64,000 bases of DNA from Albibacillus kandeliae (GCF_003116585.1 NZ_QEHM01000007.1:358388-422387); one strand, 5' to 3'; numbered from the stretch's first letter, positions 41,485-49,793 are shown. Translations and numbers: made by a program. Notes: a model not told the origin generated them from the letters alone.

Positions 41485-42350
41485 CAGCGTAGTCCGGATT
41501 TCATGAAGGAAGAGATCACCTGCCGTTGCAGGACAAGATAGATCAGGAGGATCGGAAGGCTCGCCATGGTCGAGGCCGCCATCAGCGGACCCCATTGTGT
41601 CCCTTCCGACGAGATGAACATCTGGAGGCCGATCTGCACCACCGAGTTCTCGGGCGAACGGGTCAGCAGCAGCGGCCAGAAGTACTCGTTCCAAGTGGTG
41701 ATGAAGATCAGGATCGCCAGCGAGGCGAGCGTCCCGCGCAGGTTGGGCACGATCACCTGCCACAGGATCTGCCAATGGTTGCCCCCGTCCATGCGCGCGG
41801 CCTCGACCACTTCGGTCGGGAACGACCGCATCGACTGGGCCAGCAGCATGATGGCAAAGGCCGATGCGATGTGCGGCAGGATCAGCGCGCCCAGCGTGTC
41901 GATCATGCCAAGGCGGGCGACCAGCAGGTAGTTCGGGATCATCACCACCTGCAGAGGCACCAGCCATGTCAGCGCCACCGCTCCGAACAGGATCGCCGAA
42001 CCGCGAAACCGCCAGCGGGCAAAGGCGTAGCCGGCAAGGATCCCCGACAGCAGCTGCACCGCCGTCACCGCCGCCGAGACGATGAAGGTATTCACCAGCA
42101 TCCGCTGCATCGGAACCGCGCGCAGGGCATAGGCGTAGTTGTCGAGGCTTGCCGCATCGGGCCAGAGCCGGGTCGAGAAGATCGCGTTCTCGGGGCGCAG
42201 CGAGGTCACGATCATCCAGTAGATCGGAAAGACGCAGACCAGCGAGACGAGGATCATCAGGGCGTGGCCCACGCCGGTGTCCCATCCCGAGAGGGCGAGG
42301 GCGCGGCGGCGCGGCTGCACCGGGGCAAGCGTGGCGGCATCAGTCATCAT
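41484..42350 (-). CDS. ABC transporter permease, UgpE/MalG family
   Basis: A 288-residue, six-helix carbohydrate-type permease. The EAA loop reads VVEAARMDGGNHWQILWQVIVP (cited as EAARMDGGNHWQILW), with the conserved Gly. The C-terminal segment VQIGLQMFISSEGTQWGPLMAAS is typical of MalG/UgpE. It overlaps the upstream permease by 11 nt and the downstream phosphatase by one base plus stop (ATGA). Two adjacent ATGs (42350, 42347) are possible starts. Confidence 0.9.
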   Translation of the reverse strand: MMTDAATLAPVQPRRRALALSGWDTGVGHALMILVSLVCVFPIYWMIVTSLRPENAIFSTRLWPDAASLDNYAYALRAVPMQRMLVNTFIVSAAVTAVQLLSGILAGYAFARWRFRGSAILFGAVALTWLVPLQVVMIPNYLLVARLGMIDTLGALILPHIASAFAIMLLAQSMRSFPTEVVEAARMDGGNHWQILWQVIVPNLRGTLASLAILIFITTWNEYFWPLLLTRSPENSVVQIGLQMFISSEGTQWGPLMAASTMASLPILLIYLVLQRQVISSFMKSGLR

Positions 42351-43284
42351 GGAAGGTCACCTTGGCCTTGAGGGCGAAGAGCGCGGCGGCCAGCAGGCCG
42401 AAGCCGACGAAGAGGATCACCGCAGAGGCCGAAGACCAGCCGACCGAGAGCGACCCGAAGCCGAACTGCCACAGGAGGTAATAGATGTTGGTGGTCGAGC
42501 CGAGCGGTCCGCCCTCGGTCAGCACGTGGATATAGGAAAAGCTCCACTGCGCCCCCAGCAGCACGACCATCAGGATCAGCAGCATCAGCGTGGGCGAAAG
42601 CAGCGGCAGGCGGATATCGCGGATGATCTCCCACTTGGATGCGCCGTCGAGACGGGCCGCCTCGACGAGGCTCTCGTCGATGGCCGCGTTGGCCGCCGAG
42701 AGGATCAGGGTGGCAAAGCCGATCAGCTTCCACCCGGTGATGAAGGTGATGGTCCAAAGCGCGAGGTCCGGGTCCGAGAGAAACCCGATCGGCTTCGTCC
42801 CAAGCCCCTGCAGGCCAAGGTTCAGGATGCCGTGGCTCGGGTCCAGCAGCCAGCGCCAGACGGCAGCGGCGACCACGGGCGGCACGATCATCGGCACGAA
42901 GATCAACGCGCGGTAGAGGTTGCGGCTGCGCGGCGGCAGATCCTGCGTGAACAGCGCGATCACCAATGGCAGCAGCACCGCCAGCGGCAGCAATCCGACG
43001 AGATAGTACCAGGTGTTTCCCAGCGCCTGCCAGAACTTCGGCAGGTCAAAGATGTTGCGGTAGTTGTCCAGCCCCACCCAGGTCTTCGGCGCGGTCGGCA
43101 GCAGGTTCCACTGTTGGAAACTCAGCACGAAGGCTTGGGCCAGCGGCTCGTAAATCCAGATCACGAAACAGGCGACGGCAGGCAGCAGGTAGAGGTAGGG
43201 CACCAGCTGCCGCCGAAAGCGGCGCGCCCGTGTCATCCGGCGCAGCATGCGCGGCGGGTGGGGTTCGGCAGCGAAATCGGTCAT
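42340..43284 (-). CDS. ABC transporter permease, UgpA/MalF family
   Basis: The start at ATG 43284 gives 314 residues; an upstream in-frame ATG at 43317 lies inside the intercistronic hairpin and is rejected. Six membrane helices begin near residue 30 (LVPYLYLLPAVACFVIWIY). The EAA loop is LVEAARLDGASKWEIIRDIRLP (cited as EAARLDGASKWEIIRDI). The family transports sugars and glycerol-phosphate esters. It follows the binding-protein gene by 61 bp containing a strong hairpin. Confidence 0.9.
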   Translation of the reverse strand: MTDFAAEPHPPRMLRRMTRARRFRRQLVPYLYLLPAVACFVIWIYEPLAQAFVLSFQQWNLLPTAPKTWVGLDNYRNIFDLPKFWQALGNTWYYLVGLLPLAVLLPLVIALFTQDLPPRSRNLYRALIFVPMIVPPVVAAAVWRWLLDPSHGILNLGLQGLGTKPIGFLSDPDLALWTITFITGWKLIGFATLILSAANAAIDESLVEAARLDGASKWEIIRDIRLPLLSPTLMLLILMVVLLGAQWSFSYIHVLTEGGPLGSTTNIYYLLWQFGFGSLSVGWSSASAVILFVGFGLLAAALFALKAKVTFHDD

Positions 43285-43305
43285 CGTCGGGTCCAAATGC
43301 AGGTG

Positions 43306-43330
43306 GCCCAGGCGCATGGGGCGCCTGGGC
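43306..43330 (-). repeat. Intercistronic hairpin between binding protein and permease genes
   Basis: GCCCAGGCGC (43306-43315) and GCGCCTGGGC (43321-43330) are perfect 10-bp arms around ATGGG. It lies 15 bp after the binding-protein stop. Such stem-loops often stabilise the upstream message or reduce read-through, giving more binding protein than membrane subunits. Confidence 0.7.
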
Positions 43331-43345
43331 TCGGCCTCGGTCAGG

Positions 43346-44635
43346 TCAGGGCATCAGGCGCTGGGTGCGCTCCTGCGCTTCGGTCAGGATACCGGCCACG
43401 TTGTCGTCGTTGCCGAAGGTCGCCATTTCCATCGCGTCCATCATCGAGATCCCGATCTGCAGGTAGTTCGGCCCCGGCAGCGGCACGTAGGGCGCCAGCT
43501 TTTCCAGCTGTGCGAGGTTCGGCTGCACCAGCGGATGTGCCTTGACCCATTCCCCGAGGTATTCCGGGTCGTTCACGATCGACGGGCGCAACGGCAGGTA
43601 GCCGATCTCGGAGGTGATGATGGTATAGCCCCGCTCGGAGGTGAGGTACTTCATCAGTTCCCAGGCCGCGCGCTGCTTGACCGGGTCGGTCGAGTGCAGC
43701 GACAGCGCCGAACCCGAGTTCGAGGGCTTCACGGGCTTGTCGCCAAAGGCCGGCATGGCGGCCGCGCGCAGCTCGAAATTGCCGGTCGCGCCCTTCACCA
43801 GGTAGCCCTGGATCGCCGAGGTCTGCAGGTACATCGCCGTGTTGCCTGCGGCCATCCCCTCCATCTGGGCCGTGATGCTGAGGTTCTCGGTGATCCCCTC
43901 CTGCGCGAGGTCACGCAGCATCGCGATGGCTTCGATGGCCTCGGGCGAGGCAAAGGTCATCTCGGTCCGGTCGGCGTTGATCACCGCGCCACCGTTCGAG
44001 TTGATAACGCCCTGCATCAGCCAGTCGAGCGCGGTCGGCCCGTAGATGCCGGTGGCCAGCGGCAGCGCATCGGTACTGGCCTTGATCTTTAGCGCGGCTT
44101 CCTTCAGCTCGGCCCAGGTCGCAGGCGGCTGGTCCGGGTCGAGCCCGGCCTTTCGGAACAGGTCGGCGTTGTAGAACAGCACCGGCGTCGAGAAGGTATA
44201 GGCAAGGCCGTAGGTCTTGCCGTTCAGGCGACCGAGTTCCAGACCGTTCGGCACCATACCCTCGAAGTGCCCGGCAAGCTCCTCGGCAGGCACGATGTCT
44301 TCCAATGCCACCGCACCAAGGTTCTCGGCGGCAAAACCGAGCGCGGCAAAGGGCATCTGGACAAGGTCGACGGACTGCCCGGCGACGATGTCGGCCTGCA
44401 GCCGGGTGGCGATATCCTGCGGCTGCACCGGCACGCCTTCGACGTGGATGTTCGGATGGGCCGCCTCGAACTCGGCGATCATCTTGCGGGTGGCGTCCGC
44501 GCCATTCCCGGCCGAGGCGAGGTTGTAGTTGTAGAAGGTGATGGTGACCGGCTCGGTCACCTCGGCGGGCATGCTCTGGGCAAGGGCCGCAGTCGCGCTC
44601 AGTGCGACGGCAACGGCCAGCAGTGTGGTTTTCAT
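43346..44635 (-). CDS. Extracellular solute-binding protein, family 1 (UgpB-like)
   Basis: A 429-residue periplasmic protein with signal peptide MKTTLLAVAVALSATAALAQ. The N-terminus VTITFYNYNLASAGNGADATRKMIAEFEAAHPNI (cited as ITFYNYNLA and FEAAHPNI) fits family-1 binding proteins for sugars and glycerol-3-phosphate esters. Hinge and ligand regions include NADLFRKAGLDPDQPPATW and NSNGGAVI. The neighbouring metallophosphoesterase and phosphatase suggest the ligand contains a phosphodiester or phosphomonoester, but sugar specificity cannot be excluded. ATG 44635 is preferred to 44647 because it starts the signal peptide. It lies 78 bp after the phosphoesterase gene. Confidence 0.9.
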   Translation of the reverse strand: MKTTLLAVAVALSATAALAQSMPAEVTEPVTITFYNYNLASAGNGADATRKMIAEFEAAHPNIHVEGVPVQPQDIATRLQADIVAGQSVDLVQMPFAALGFAAENLGAVALEDIVPAEELAGHFEGMVPNGLELGRLNGKTYGLAYTFSTPVLFYNADLFRKAGLDPDQPPATWAELKEAALKIKASTDALPLATGIYGPTALDWLMQGVINSNGGAVINADRTEMTFASPEAIEAIAMLRDLAQEGITENLSITAQMEGMAAGNTAMYLQTSAIQGYLVKGATGNFELRAAAMPAFGDKPVKPSNSGSALSLHSTDPVKQRAAWELMKYLTSERGYTIITSEIGYLPLRPSIVNDPEYLGEWVKAHPLVQPNLAQLEKLAPYVPLPGPNYLQIGISMMDAMEMATFGNDDNVAGILTEAQERTQRLMP

Positions 44636-44713
44636 CACGGGCTCCAATCGTTGGTCAGTGTGACGTCTGGTCGGGGAGGAGGAGGCGCGGCCCGCAGCAG
44701 GCCGCGCCGGTCG

Positions 44714-45577
44714 TTACTCGGCCGCGGTCTTGCGGGCCTCAATGAAGTCGAGGATGCGCTGCATGTCGAGCGTATGGCGCACCTCGCGGGTCTGCGGATG
44801 GGCGACGAAGGTCACCTGCAGCCCCGAGGGGTAGAGCGTGCCAACGGCAAAACCGGTGGCGTCCAGCATGTTGAAGGCGCCCGGCAGGGCGACGACATCG
44901 GTCCCGGCGTGGTGGCCGGTACCGATCACCACCGGCACACCGTGCCACAGGGCAACCCGGTCCATATGGACGTGACCCGAGAGGATGCCGACAACATTCA
45001 CGCCCTCGATGGCCTGCCGCAGCTCTTCGGTGGCGACGCGCGACAGCGATTCCCACTCCATCTCGCCAGCCGTCAGGTCGATCATCGGCGCATGGTGCAT
45101 GACCAGCAGCTTGGGCAGGTCGGCATGCTCGGCAAGGCGCGCCTTCAGCCAGTCGACCTGGCCCGCTTCCCAGAAGCCACCGATCTCGTCCGGCACCGAG
45201 GAATCCAGCACGATCACGTGCAGCCCGCCGATCACCGTATCGTGGTCATAGGGTTTCGTAGGGTCCGAGTAGAGCGCCGAGAACCCCTCGGCGAAGCCTT
45301 CCCGCCGATCGTGGTTGCCAAGCGCGTAGACCACCGGGAGGTCGAGCCCGGCCTCATCCATGATCGACGCGACAGTGCGGTAGGCTTCCGGCTCGCCGTG
45401 GTTGGTCAGGTCGCCCGAGGCGACGATAAAGTCCGGCTTCTGCTCCATGCGGGCGATCTCGGCCAGCGTGCGGCGCAGGGTGTCGCGGGTCTCGCTGAAC
45501 AGCATGTCGTCCTCGACGCCGGGGGCGTTCACGTGGAGGTCGGTCATGTGGATGAAGGTGAGGGGACGCTCCGTCAT
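44714..45577 (-). CDS. Metallophosphoesterase (GpdQ/class III cyclic-nucleotide phosphodiesterase-like)
   Basis: A 287-residue calcineurin-like phosphoesterase with all five metal/catalytic blocks: HMTDLHV (D-x-H), VASGDLTNHG (GD), YALGNHDRRE (GNHD), LLVMHHAP (H) and ILSGHVHMDR (GHxH). GpdQ-type enzymes hydrolyse glycerophosphodiesters and other phosphodiesters with a binuclear metal site. No signal peptide, hence cytoplasmic. As first gene of the import cluster it probably splits an imported phosphodiester, and the phosphatase encoded downstream would free the phosphate. It is divergent from a TetR gene whose operator lies about 100 bp upstream. Confidence 0.9.
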   Translation of the reverse strand: MTERPLTFIHMTDLHVNAPGVEDDMLFSETRDTLRRTLAEIARMEQKPDFIVASGDLTNHGEPEAYRTVASIMDEAGLDLPVVYALGNHDRREGFAEGFSALYSDPTKPYDHDTVIGGLHVIVLDSSVPDEIGGFWEAGQVDWLKARLAEHADLPKLLVMHHAPMIDLTAGEMEWESLSRVATEELRQAIEGVNVVGILSGHVHMDRVALWHGVPVVIGTGHHAGTDVVALPGAFNMLDATGFAVGTLYPSGLQVTFVAHPQTREVRHTLDMQRILDFIEARKTAAE

Positions 45578-45671
45578 CGGGCTTTTCCTTTCGGTTGCGG
45601 GTCAGATCGGCGGGCGGAATCAAATCGCTTGTGCCGAGTCGGCGGCATCCCTAAGGTGCGAGTGTGACAAC

Positions 45672-45689
45672 TGAATGAAGGTTCATTCA
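45672..45689. promoter_or_regulatory. TetR operator TGAATGAAGGTTCATTCA
   Basis: Perfect 8-bp arms TGAATGAA and TTCATTCA separated by GG, a classic TetR/AcrR site. It lies three bases before the regulator's probable ATG (45693) and 95 bp upstream of the phosphoesterase gene, so it can repress both. Confidence 0.75.
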
Positions 45690-45692
45690 CTG

Positions 45693-46268
45693 ATGACGAA
45701 AGTAATTCCGATGCGGGAACGCATTCTCGACGCGACGGCCGAATTGCTGGTCGAACATGGCACGCAGGCGTCCATGTCAAAGATCGCGTCCCGCGCCGAA
45801 GTGGCCACCGGCTCGCTCTACAATCACTTTGAATCCAAGGACGTGCTGATCCGCGCGGTCTACGAACGGCTGGCCGAACAGGTCACTGCCCTGCTCGTCG
45901 AAGGCGACGACCCCTCCGCAACGCCGGAACAGCGGCTCGACCGCTACATCGACAACTATATCGACTTCATCTGGAACGACCCCTCGCGGGCGATCCTGTT
46001 CGAATACCTGTCCAACGTCCCCCTCCTGCCCGCCCGAGACCTGATCCAGAGCTTTCGCGGCAGCTCGGACTACATCGCCGAGATCCTGCAGGACCTGCGC
46101 GCCAGCGGCTGGCTGATGGACGCCGAACCCTTCCTCATGGGCGGCTTCATCGGCGGCGCCATCCGCAACACCCTGAAATGGCAACGCACCTACGACCGCC
46201 CCCTCACCGACGCCGACCGCCAGCAGATCAAGACAATGTGCCTGCAATCGCTGCGCCGGATGGAGTAA
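45693..46268 (+). CDS. TetR family transcriptional regulator
   Basis: A regulator of 191 residues from ATG 45693; ATG 45711 (185 residues) is a serious alternative because it opens directly into the DNA-binding domain. An ATG at 45675 lies inside the operator and is rejected. The helix-turn-helix is MSKIASRAEVATGSLYNHFESKDVLI (cited as IASRAEVATGSLYNHF). The C-terminal ligand domain is helical and typical in length. It is divergent from the phosphoesterase/ABC cluster, which it most likely represses through the adjacent palindrome. Confidence 0.9.
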   Translation: MTKVIPMRERILDATAELLVEHGTQASMSKIASRAEVATGSLYNHFESKDVLIRAVYERLAEQVTALLVEGDDPSATPEQRLDRYIDNYIDFIWNDPSRAILFEYLSNVPLLPARDLIQSFRGSSDYIAEILQDLRASGWLMDAEPFLMGGFIGGAIRNTLKWQRTYDRPLTDADRQQIKTMCLQSLRRME

Positions 46269-46325
46269 AGCGGGGGGAGACGGCGCAGCGGGACGCCGCC
46301 TTCATGCGTCATTGCCGGAGGTGTC

Positions 46326-47315
46326 TCACCTCGCCAGCAGAAGAACGGGTTCCTCGTCTTCCTGCGCCGCGCGTTCGAGGTATGCCCGACCATGAACATC
46401 CCTGTCGATCAGCGTTTCGACAAGCGAGGGCAGAGAGGCCAGACGCAGCCTCAGGTTCGAAGACAGCTGATCTATCGCTCCCCCCTTCTCGCGATCCTCT
46501 CCCAGAGCAAGAACCAGCTTGTCCTGCGGCAACGCGAGTGTGAGTTCGCTGAGCTTGTCCAGATGATAGCCCACCCGTGACAGCGCCCGTTCCTTTTCAT
46601 CAAGCCAGATCAATGCCCTCACCTGCACCATGCTGCACATCGAAAGGCGTGAAATCAGGTCGGTCAGCAGTTCGGCATCAATGCGGGGACGGCGAACGAT
46701 ATGCATCAGCCCGGAATGGGCCTGCATGAAAGCTTCGTTGAGGCTGGTTTCCGCTGGCCGCACTACCGCTTCCGCGTTCTTCGAGAAATCAGCTTCGGCC
46801 ATTTGTTGCAGGCCGGCTTCGATCCGCGAAAGGACCTGACGAAGGTCCCAGTCCTCGCGCTCTTCCCGAACCCGCTCCTGCCGGTCCCCGATTGCCTCCA
46901 GTTGCCGGTCCATCGCCTGCATGCGCGAGAGGATGATCGCCGTGCTTGCCACGGTGACACCCATGCCCGCCACGGAGGACACAAGGGTCGCCATCTGGAG
47001 GGCCTGCATACCACCGAGCATTGATTCCAGGAGTTTCAGCTTTCCCTTGATCTGCTCGTTCTGGACAACCTGAATGATCCCGGTCGCCGATTGGAGCGGT
47101 GCGCCAAGCAGCGAGTTCACGACGCCACCGCCCTTCTCCACCGCCACGCCGACGATACTCTGCGTCAGGTTCGTTTCCTGCAGATGCCCAAGAATTTTCT
47201 TGGTCGTTGAATCGCGCACCAGCATTCCGACCACTTCGGCGCTCTTATCCAGAATCCTGTCAGCCAATTCCTCGGAGACTGACGCCAGTACGGACTCTAT
47301 TCCGGTTCCTGCCAT
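46326..47315 (-). CDS. Unrecognised protein with membrane segment and coiled coil
   Basis: I do not recognise this 329-residue protein. Residues 1-50 are amphipathic helices (SVSEELADRILDKSAEVVGM), and 52-85 are Gly/Val-rich (VEKGGGVVNSLLGA). Residues 106-129 form a strong hydrophobic helix (LQMATLVSSVAGMGVTVAST). Residues 130-175 form a charged coiled coil (RQLEAIGDRQERVREERE). The last 150 residues are helical and soluble, rich in Leu/Arg. There is no signal peptide. It overlaps the upstream unknown gene by 19 bp on the same strand, so the two are a translationally linked pair. Codons look less GC-biased than in neighbours. A membrane-acting toxin or membrane-remodelling effector is possible. 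Confidence 0.75.
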   Translation of the reverse strand: MAGTGIESVLASVSEELADRILDKSAEVVGMLVRDSTTKKILGHLQETNLTQSIVGVAVEKGGGVVNSLLGAPLQSATGIIQVVQNEQIKGKLKLLESMLGGMQALQMATLVSSVAGMGVTVASTAIILSRMQAMDRQLEAIGDRQERVREEREDWDLRQVLSRIEAGLQQMAEADFSKNAEAVVRPAETSLNEAFMQAHSGLMHIVRRPRIDAELLTDLISRLSMCSMVQVRALIWLDEKERALSRVGYHLDKLSELTLALPQDKLVLALGEDREKGGAIDQLSSNLRLRLASLPSLVETLIDRDVHGRAYLERAAQEDEEPVLLLAR

Positions 47316-47995
47316 GTTCCTATTGCCCTCACCCTTATGTCACGCGCCTCGTCGAGCAGCTCCAGCAGGGATTGCCGGGTGCTCTTGGTTTCGCCCTTGT
47401 TGTTGTCCCCTATCAGCGCAGCTTCAATGCTCCGACCGATCTTTTCCTTGAGGTTCGACTTCAACCGTTCCGCCGCATAGCCCTGCATCCGAGTCGAGAC
47501 CACGGCCAGTGCCGTTGCGCCAACCGCCGCCACCGCAAACACGGGCCATGAAAACGTAACGACTGTCCCGGCGGAGAAAATTCCGAGGACGGTCGTAACC
47601 GTTGTGGTGGTCGCCACCCCGGTTGCCACCACGGCCAGCCCGAGCGAACCAGCCGCGGTGACCCCGGTTCCTGCCAGCACCGCGGCCTCGCTCAGCAGGC
47701 TGTGTTCAAATTCGACACCTTCAATTCTCGAGATCGAAGCGACGCAGGTTTCCTGTAGTGATCTTTCCATGCGCCGATTGAATACATTCAGTCTGGAACG
47801 CAGTTGTTCTTCCACCGCCTTGCGTTTCTCCCCACCTCGGATGAGTTCCATCAAGGTTAATTCGTCGACGGATTTTCCGGCAATCTGGCGATAATTTTCT
47901 GCGGCGTCCCTGCAGTCCCGATCGACCCTGGCCCTTTCCGTGGACCACCAGGCCAGAATTTCCTGCTTGGCCAATGCCGCGCTGAACGAGTCCAT
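47297..47995 (-). CDS. Unrecognised protein with glycine-rich hydrophobic hairpin
   Basis: I do not recognise this protein. The start at ATG 47995 (GGGG six bases upstream) gives 232 residues; ATG 48037 would add 14. Residues 1-95 are charged helices (ERARVDRDCRDAAENY, EEQLRSRLNVFNRRMERSL). Residues 104-168 are two or three hydrophobic Gly/Ala/Val/Thr segments (GTGVTAAGSLGLAVVATGVA, then WPVFAVAAVGATALAVVS). Residues 170-232 are again charged (AERLKSNLKEKIGRSIEAAL). The helix-hairpin-helix plan resembles membrane-inserting paddles of dynamin-like or pore-forming proteins, by shape only. It is divergent from hipBA across 209 bp of relatively AT-rich DNA. Confidence 0.75.
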   Translation of the reverse strand: MDSFSAALAKQEILAWWSTERARVDRDCRDAAENYRQIAGKSVDELTLMELIRGGEKRKAVEEQLRSRLNVFNRRMERSLQETCVASISRIEGVEFEHSLLSEAAVLAGTGVTAAGSLGLAVVATGVATTTTVTTVLGIFSAGTVVTFSWPVFAVAAVGATALAVVSTRMQGYAAERLKSNLKEKIGRSIEAALIGDNNKGETKSTRQSLLELLDEARDIRVRAIGTWQEPE

Positions 47996-48147
47996 TATTT
48001 CCCCACGACCAAAGTACGGCCCGCGCTGAGGCTCCATTATGTAATCGGATTTGCCAATAGTTATATGTCACGGCGAATAGAGGTTTTCCGGACTGTCGCG
48101 TGCGCCCCACTGCATCGGGTGCTGTTTCTGGGTTTTCTTGCAAAAGG

Positions 48148-48180
48148 TACGTTTTTGGTATATTTCCAGAATTCAACGTA
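48148..48180. promoter_or_regulatory. Inverted repeat upstream of hipB
   Basis: TACGTT (48148-48153) and AACGTA (48175-48180) are perfect arms 21 bp apart; a TATATT -10-like element (48159-48164) lies between them. This is the expected place for a HipB operator and also faces the divergent unknown gene pair. The dyad is short, so confidence is limited. Confidence 0.4.
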
Positions 48181-48204
48181 TCCGTTACCCAGCAGGCCAC
48201 CCTC

Positions 48205-48462
48205 ATGCACACCCAGTCCCTCCGCGACGCGACCGGTCTCAGTCAGGCGCTGCGCAGCCGCAGGCGGGAACTCGGGCTGACCCAGGACGAGCTGGGCCAG
48301 CGCGCGGGTCTGGCCGCCAAGCACGTTTCGCGGATCGAGAACGGCACGCACGAGCCGCGCGTCTCGACCCTCTTCGCACTGGTCTCGGCCCTCGGGCTGG
48401 AACTGGTGCTGGGCGAGGATGGCACCGTGCTGCGCGCACCCTCGGTCGGGGACATCTTCTGA
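48205..48462 (+). CDS. hipB: HipB-like Xre family antitoxin/repressor
   Basis: An 85-residue protein from ATG 48205, nearly all helix-turn-helix: LRSRRRELGLTQDELGQRAGLAAKHVSRIENGTHEPRVS (cited as LTQDELGQRAGLAAKHVSRI). It is the typical Cro/C1 antitoxin of a HipBA module. The Shine-Dalgarno region is weak. Its stop codon shares one base with the hipA start (TGATG), giving strict coupling. It should dimerise on an upstream operator and neutralise HipA. It may also control the divergent unknown pair, which shares the promoter region. Confidence 0.88.
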   Translation: MHTQSLRDATGLSQALRSRRRELGLTQDELGQRAGLAAKHVSRIENGTHEPRVSTLFALVSALGLELVLGEDGTVLRAPSVGDIF

Positions 48463-49793
48463 TGGGACGACCGGCACTGACCCGGCGGCTGGACGTGCGG
48501 ATCAACGGGCGGCTGGCGGGCGACTACCGCTACAGCCCCTCCGGCGGAACCGCCTTCGCCTACGATCCCGCATGGCTGGACTGGGAACATGCCTTTCCGA
48601 TCTCGCGCCAGTTGCCGCTGACCGGCGGGTCCCAGACCGGTGCGCATGTCAGCGCCGTGTTCGAGAACCTCTTGCCGGACAACAGCGCGTTGCGGCGGCT
48701 GATCGCCGAGCGCACCGAGGCGCGCAGCGCCCGGCCCCACGACCTGCTGGCCGCCATCGGGCGCGACTGCATCGGTGCCATGCAATTCCTGCCGCCGGGC
48801 GCAGAGCCCGGGGACCCCTTCCGCGTGGAGGGCGAACAGCAGGACGCCGCCGCCATTGCCGACACCATCCGCACCCTCGCCACCTCTCCCCTCGGGATGC
48901 AGGAGGACGAGACTTTCCGCATCTCGCTGGCCGGGGCGCAGGAAAAGACCGCGCTGCTCTGGAAGGACGGCGGCTGGTTCAAGCCGCTCGGGCTGACGCC
49001 CACCACGCATATCCTCAAGCGCCGCATGGGTGTGATCTCTCACGGCATCGACATGACCGACAGCGTCGAGAACGAATGGCTATGCCTGCAGCTCGCCGCC
49101 GCCCTCGGCCTTCCGGTCAACCCGGCACGGATCGAAACGTTCGAGGACCAGACCGTCCTCGTCGTCACCCGCTTCGACCGGACCCCGCGCGCCGGCGGCG
49201 GTATCCTGCGCCTGCCACAAGAGGATTTCCTGCAGGCGCTCGGGCTCGAGTCGGGCCAGAAGTACCAGGATCATGGCGGTCCTTCGATGCAGGACGGGCT
49301 GCGCCTGCTCGAGGGCTCGTCCGAGCGGGCGGCGGACCAGCGTATGTTCCTCAAGGCCCAAGTGGTGAACTGGCTGCTTGCCGCCATCGACGGACATGCC
49401 AAGAACTACTCGCTCTTTCTCGGCCCCGGCGGGTTCCGGATGACGCCGCTCTACGACATCCTCAGCGCCGCGCCCGCGATGGCCTCCGGCGCTTTTCGTC
49501 ACCGCGATCTGCGCCTTGCCATGTCGGCGGGGCGGCGGCGGCACTACCGGCTAGACCAGATCCAGCCGCGCCATTTCGACCAGACCGCCGAGGCCGCCCG
49601 CGTGCCCGTACCGACCCGGCGGCGGGCCTTCGAGGAGATCGTCGCCGCTGGACTGCCCGCGCTGGAGCGCGTGGCCGACAGCCTGCCCGGCACCTTTCCC
49701 GACAGGGTCGCCAGCCCGATCCTCGACCATGCGCGCGCGCGGATGGCGCTGCTGACCGCCGAGGTCGGGGCCGGTCTGGCTACCCCGAGCTAG
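48462..49793 (+). CDS. hipA: HipA family serine/threonine kinase toxin
   Basis: A 443-residue HipA. The N-terminal subdomain (LDVRINGRLAGDYRYSPSGG through GAHVSAVFENLLPDN) is followed by the kinase core. The core has SLAGAQEKTAL (P-loop/activation equivalent), THILKRR (ATP-binding Lys), NEWLCLQLAAALGLPV, the catalytic loop AAIDGHAKNYSLFL and the metal-binding MTPLYDI. All appear intact, so an active kinase is likely. Known HipA enzymes phosphorylate aminoacyl-tRNA synthetases, chiefly GltX, and halt translation. The divergent neighbourhood of unknown genes marks this as an accessory island. The next gene is convergent, 25 bp away. Confidence 0.93.
   Translation: MGRPALTRRLDVRINGRLAGDYRYSPSGGTAFAYDPAWLDWEHAFPISRQLPLTGGSQTGAHVSAVFENLLPDNSALRRLIAERTEARSARPHDLLAAIGRDCIGAMQFLPPGAEPGDPFRVEGEQQDAAAIADTIRTLATSPLGMQEDETFRISLAGAQEKTALLWKDGGWFKPLGLTPTTHILKRRMGVISHGIDMTDSVENEWLCLQLAAALGLPVNPARIETFEDQTVLVVTRFDRTPRAGGGILRLPQEDFLQALGLESGQKYQDHGGPSMQDGLRLLEGSSERAADQRMFLKAQVVNWLLAAIDGHAKNYSLFLGPGGFRMTPLYDILSAAPAMASGAFRHRDLRLAMSAGRRRHYRLDQIQPRHFDQTAEAARVPVPTRRRAFEEIVAAGLPALERVADSLPGTFPDRVASPILDHARARMALLTAEVGAGLATPS

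Noticed and set aside
43284..43317. Upstream ATG (43317) for the UgpA-like permease
   Set aside because: It lies within the loop of the 10-bp intercistronic hairpin and would add 11 residues not typical of the family.
45675..45692. ATG 45675 as start of the TetR gene at 45.7 kb
   Set aside because: It falls inside the palindromic operator and has no ribosome binding site; later ATGs fit better.
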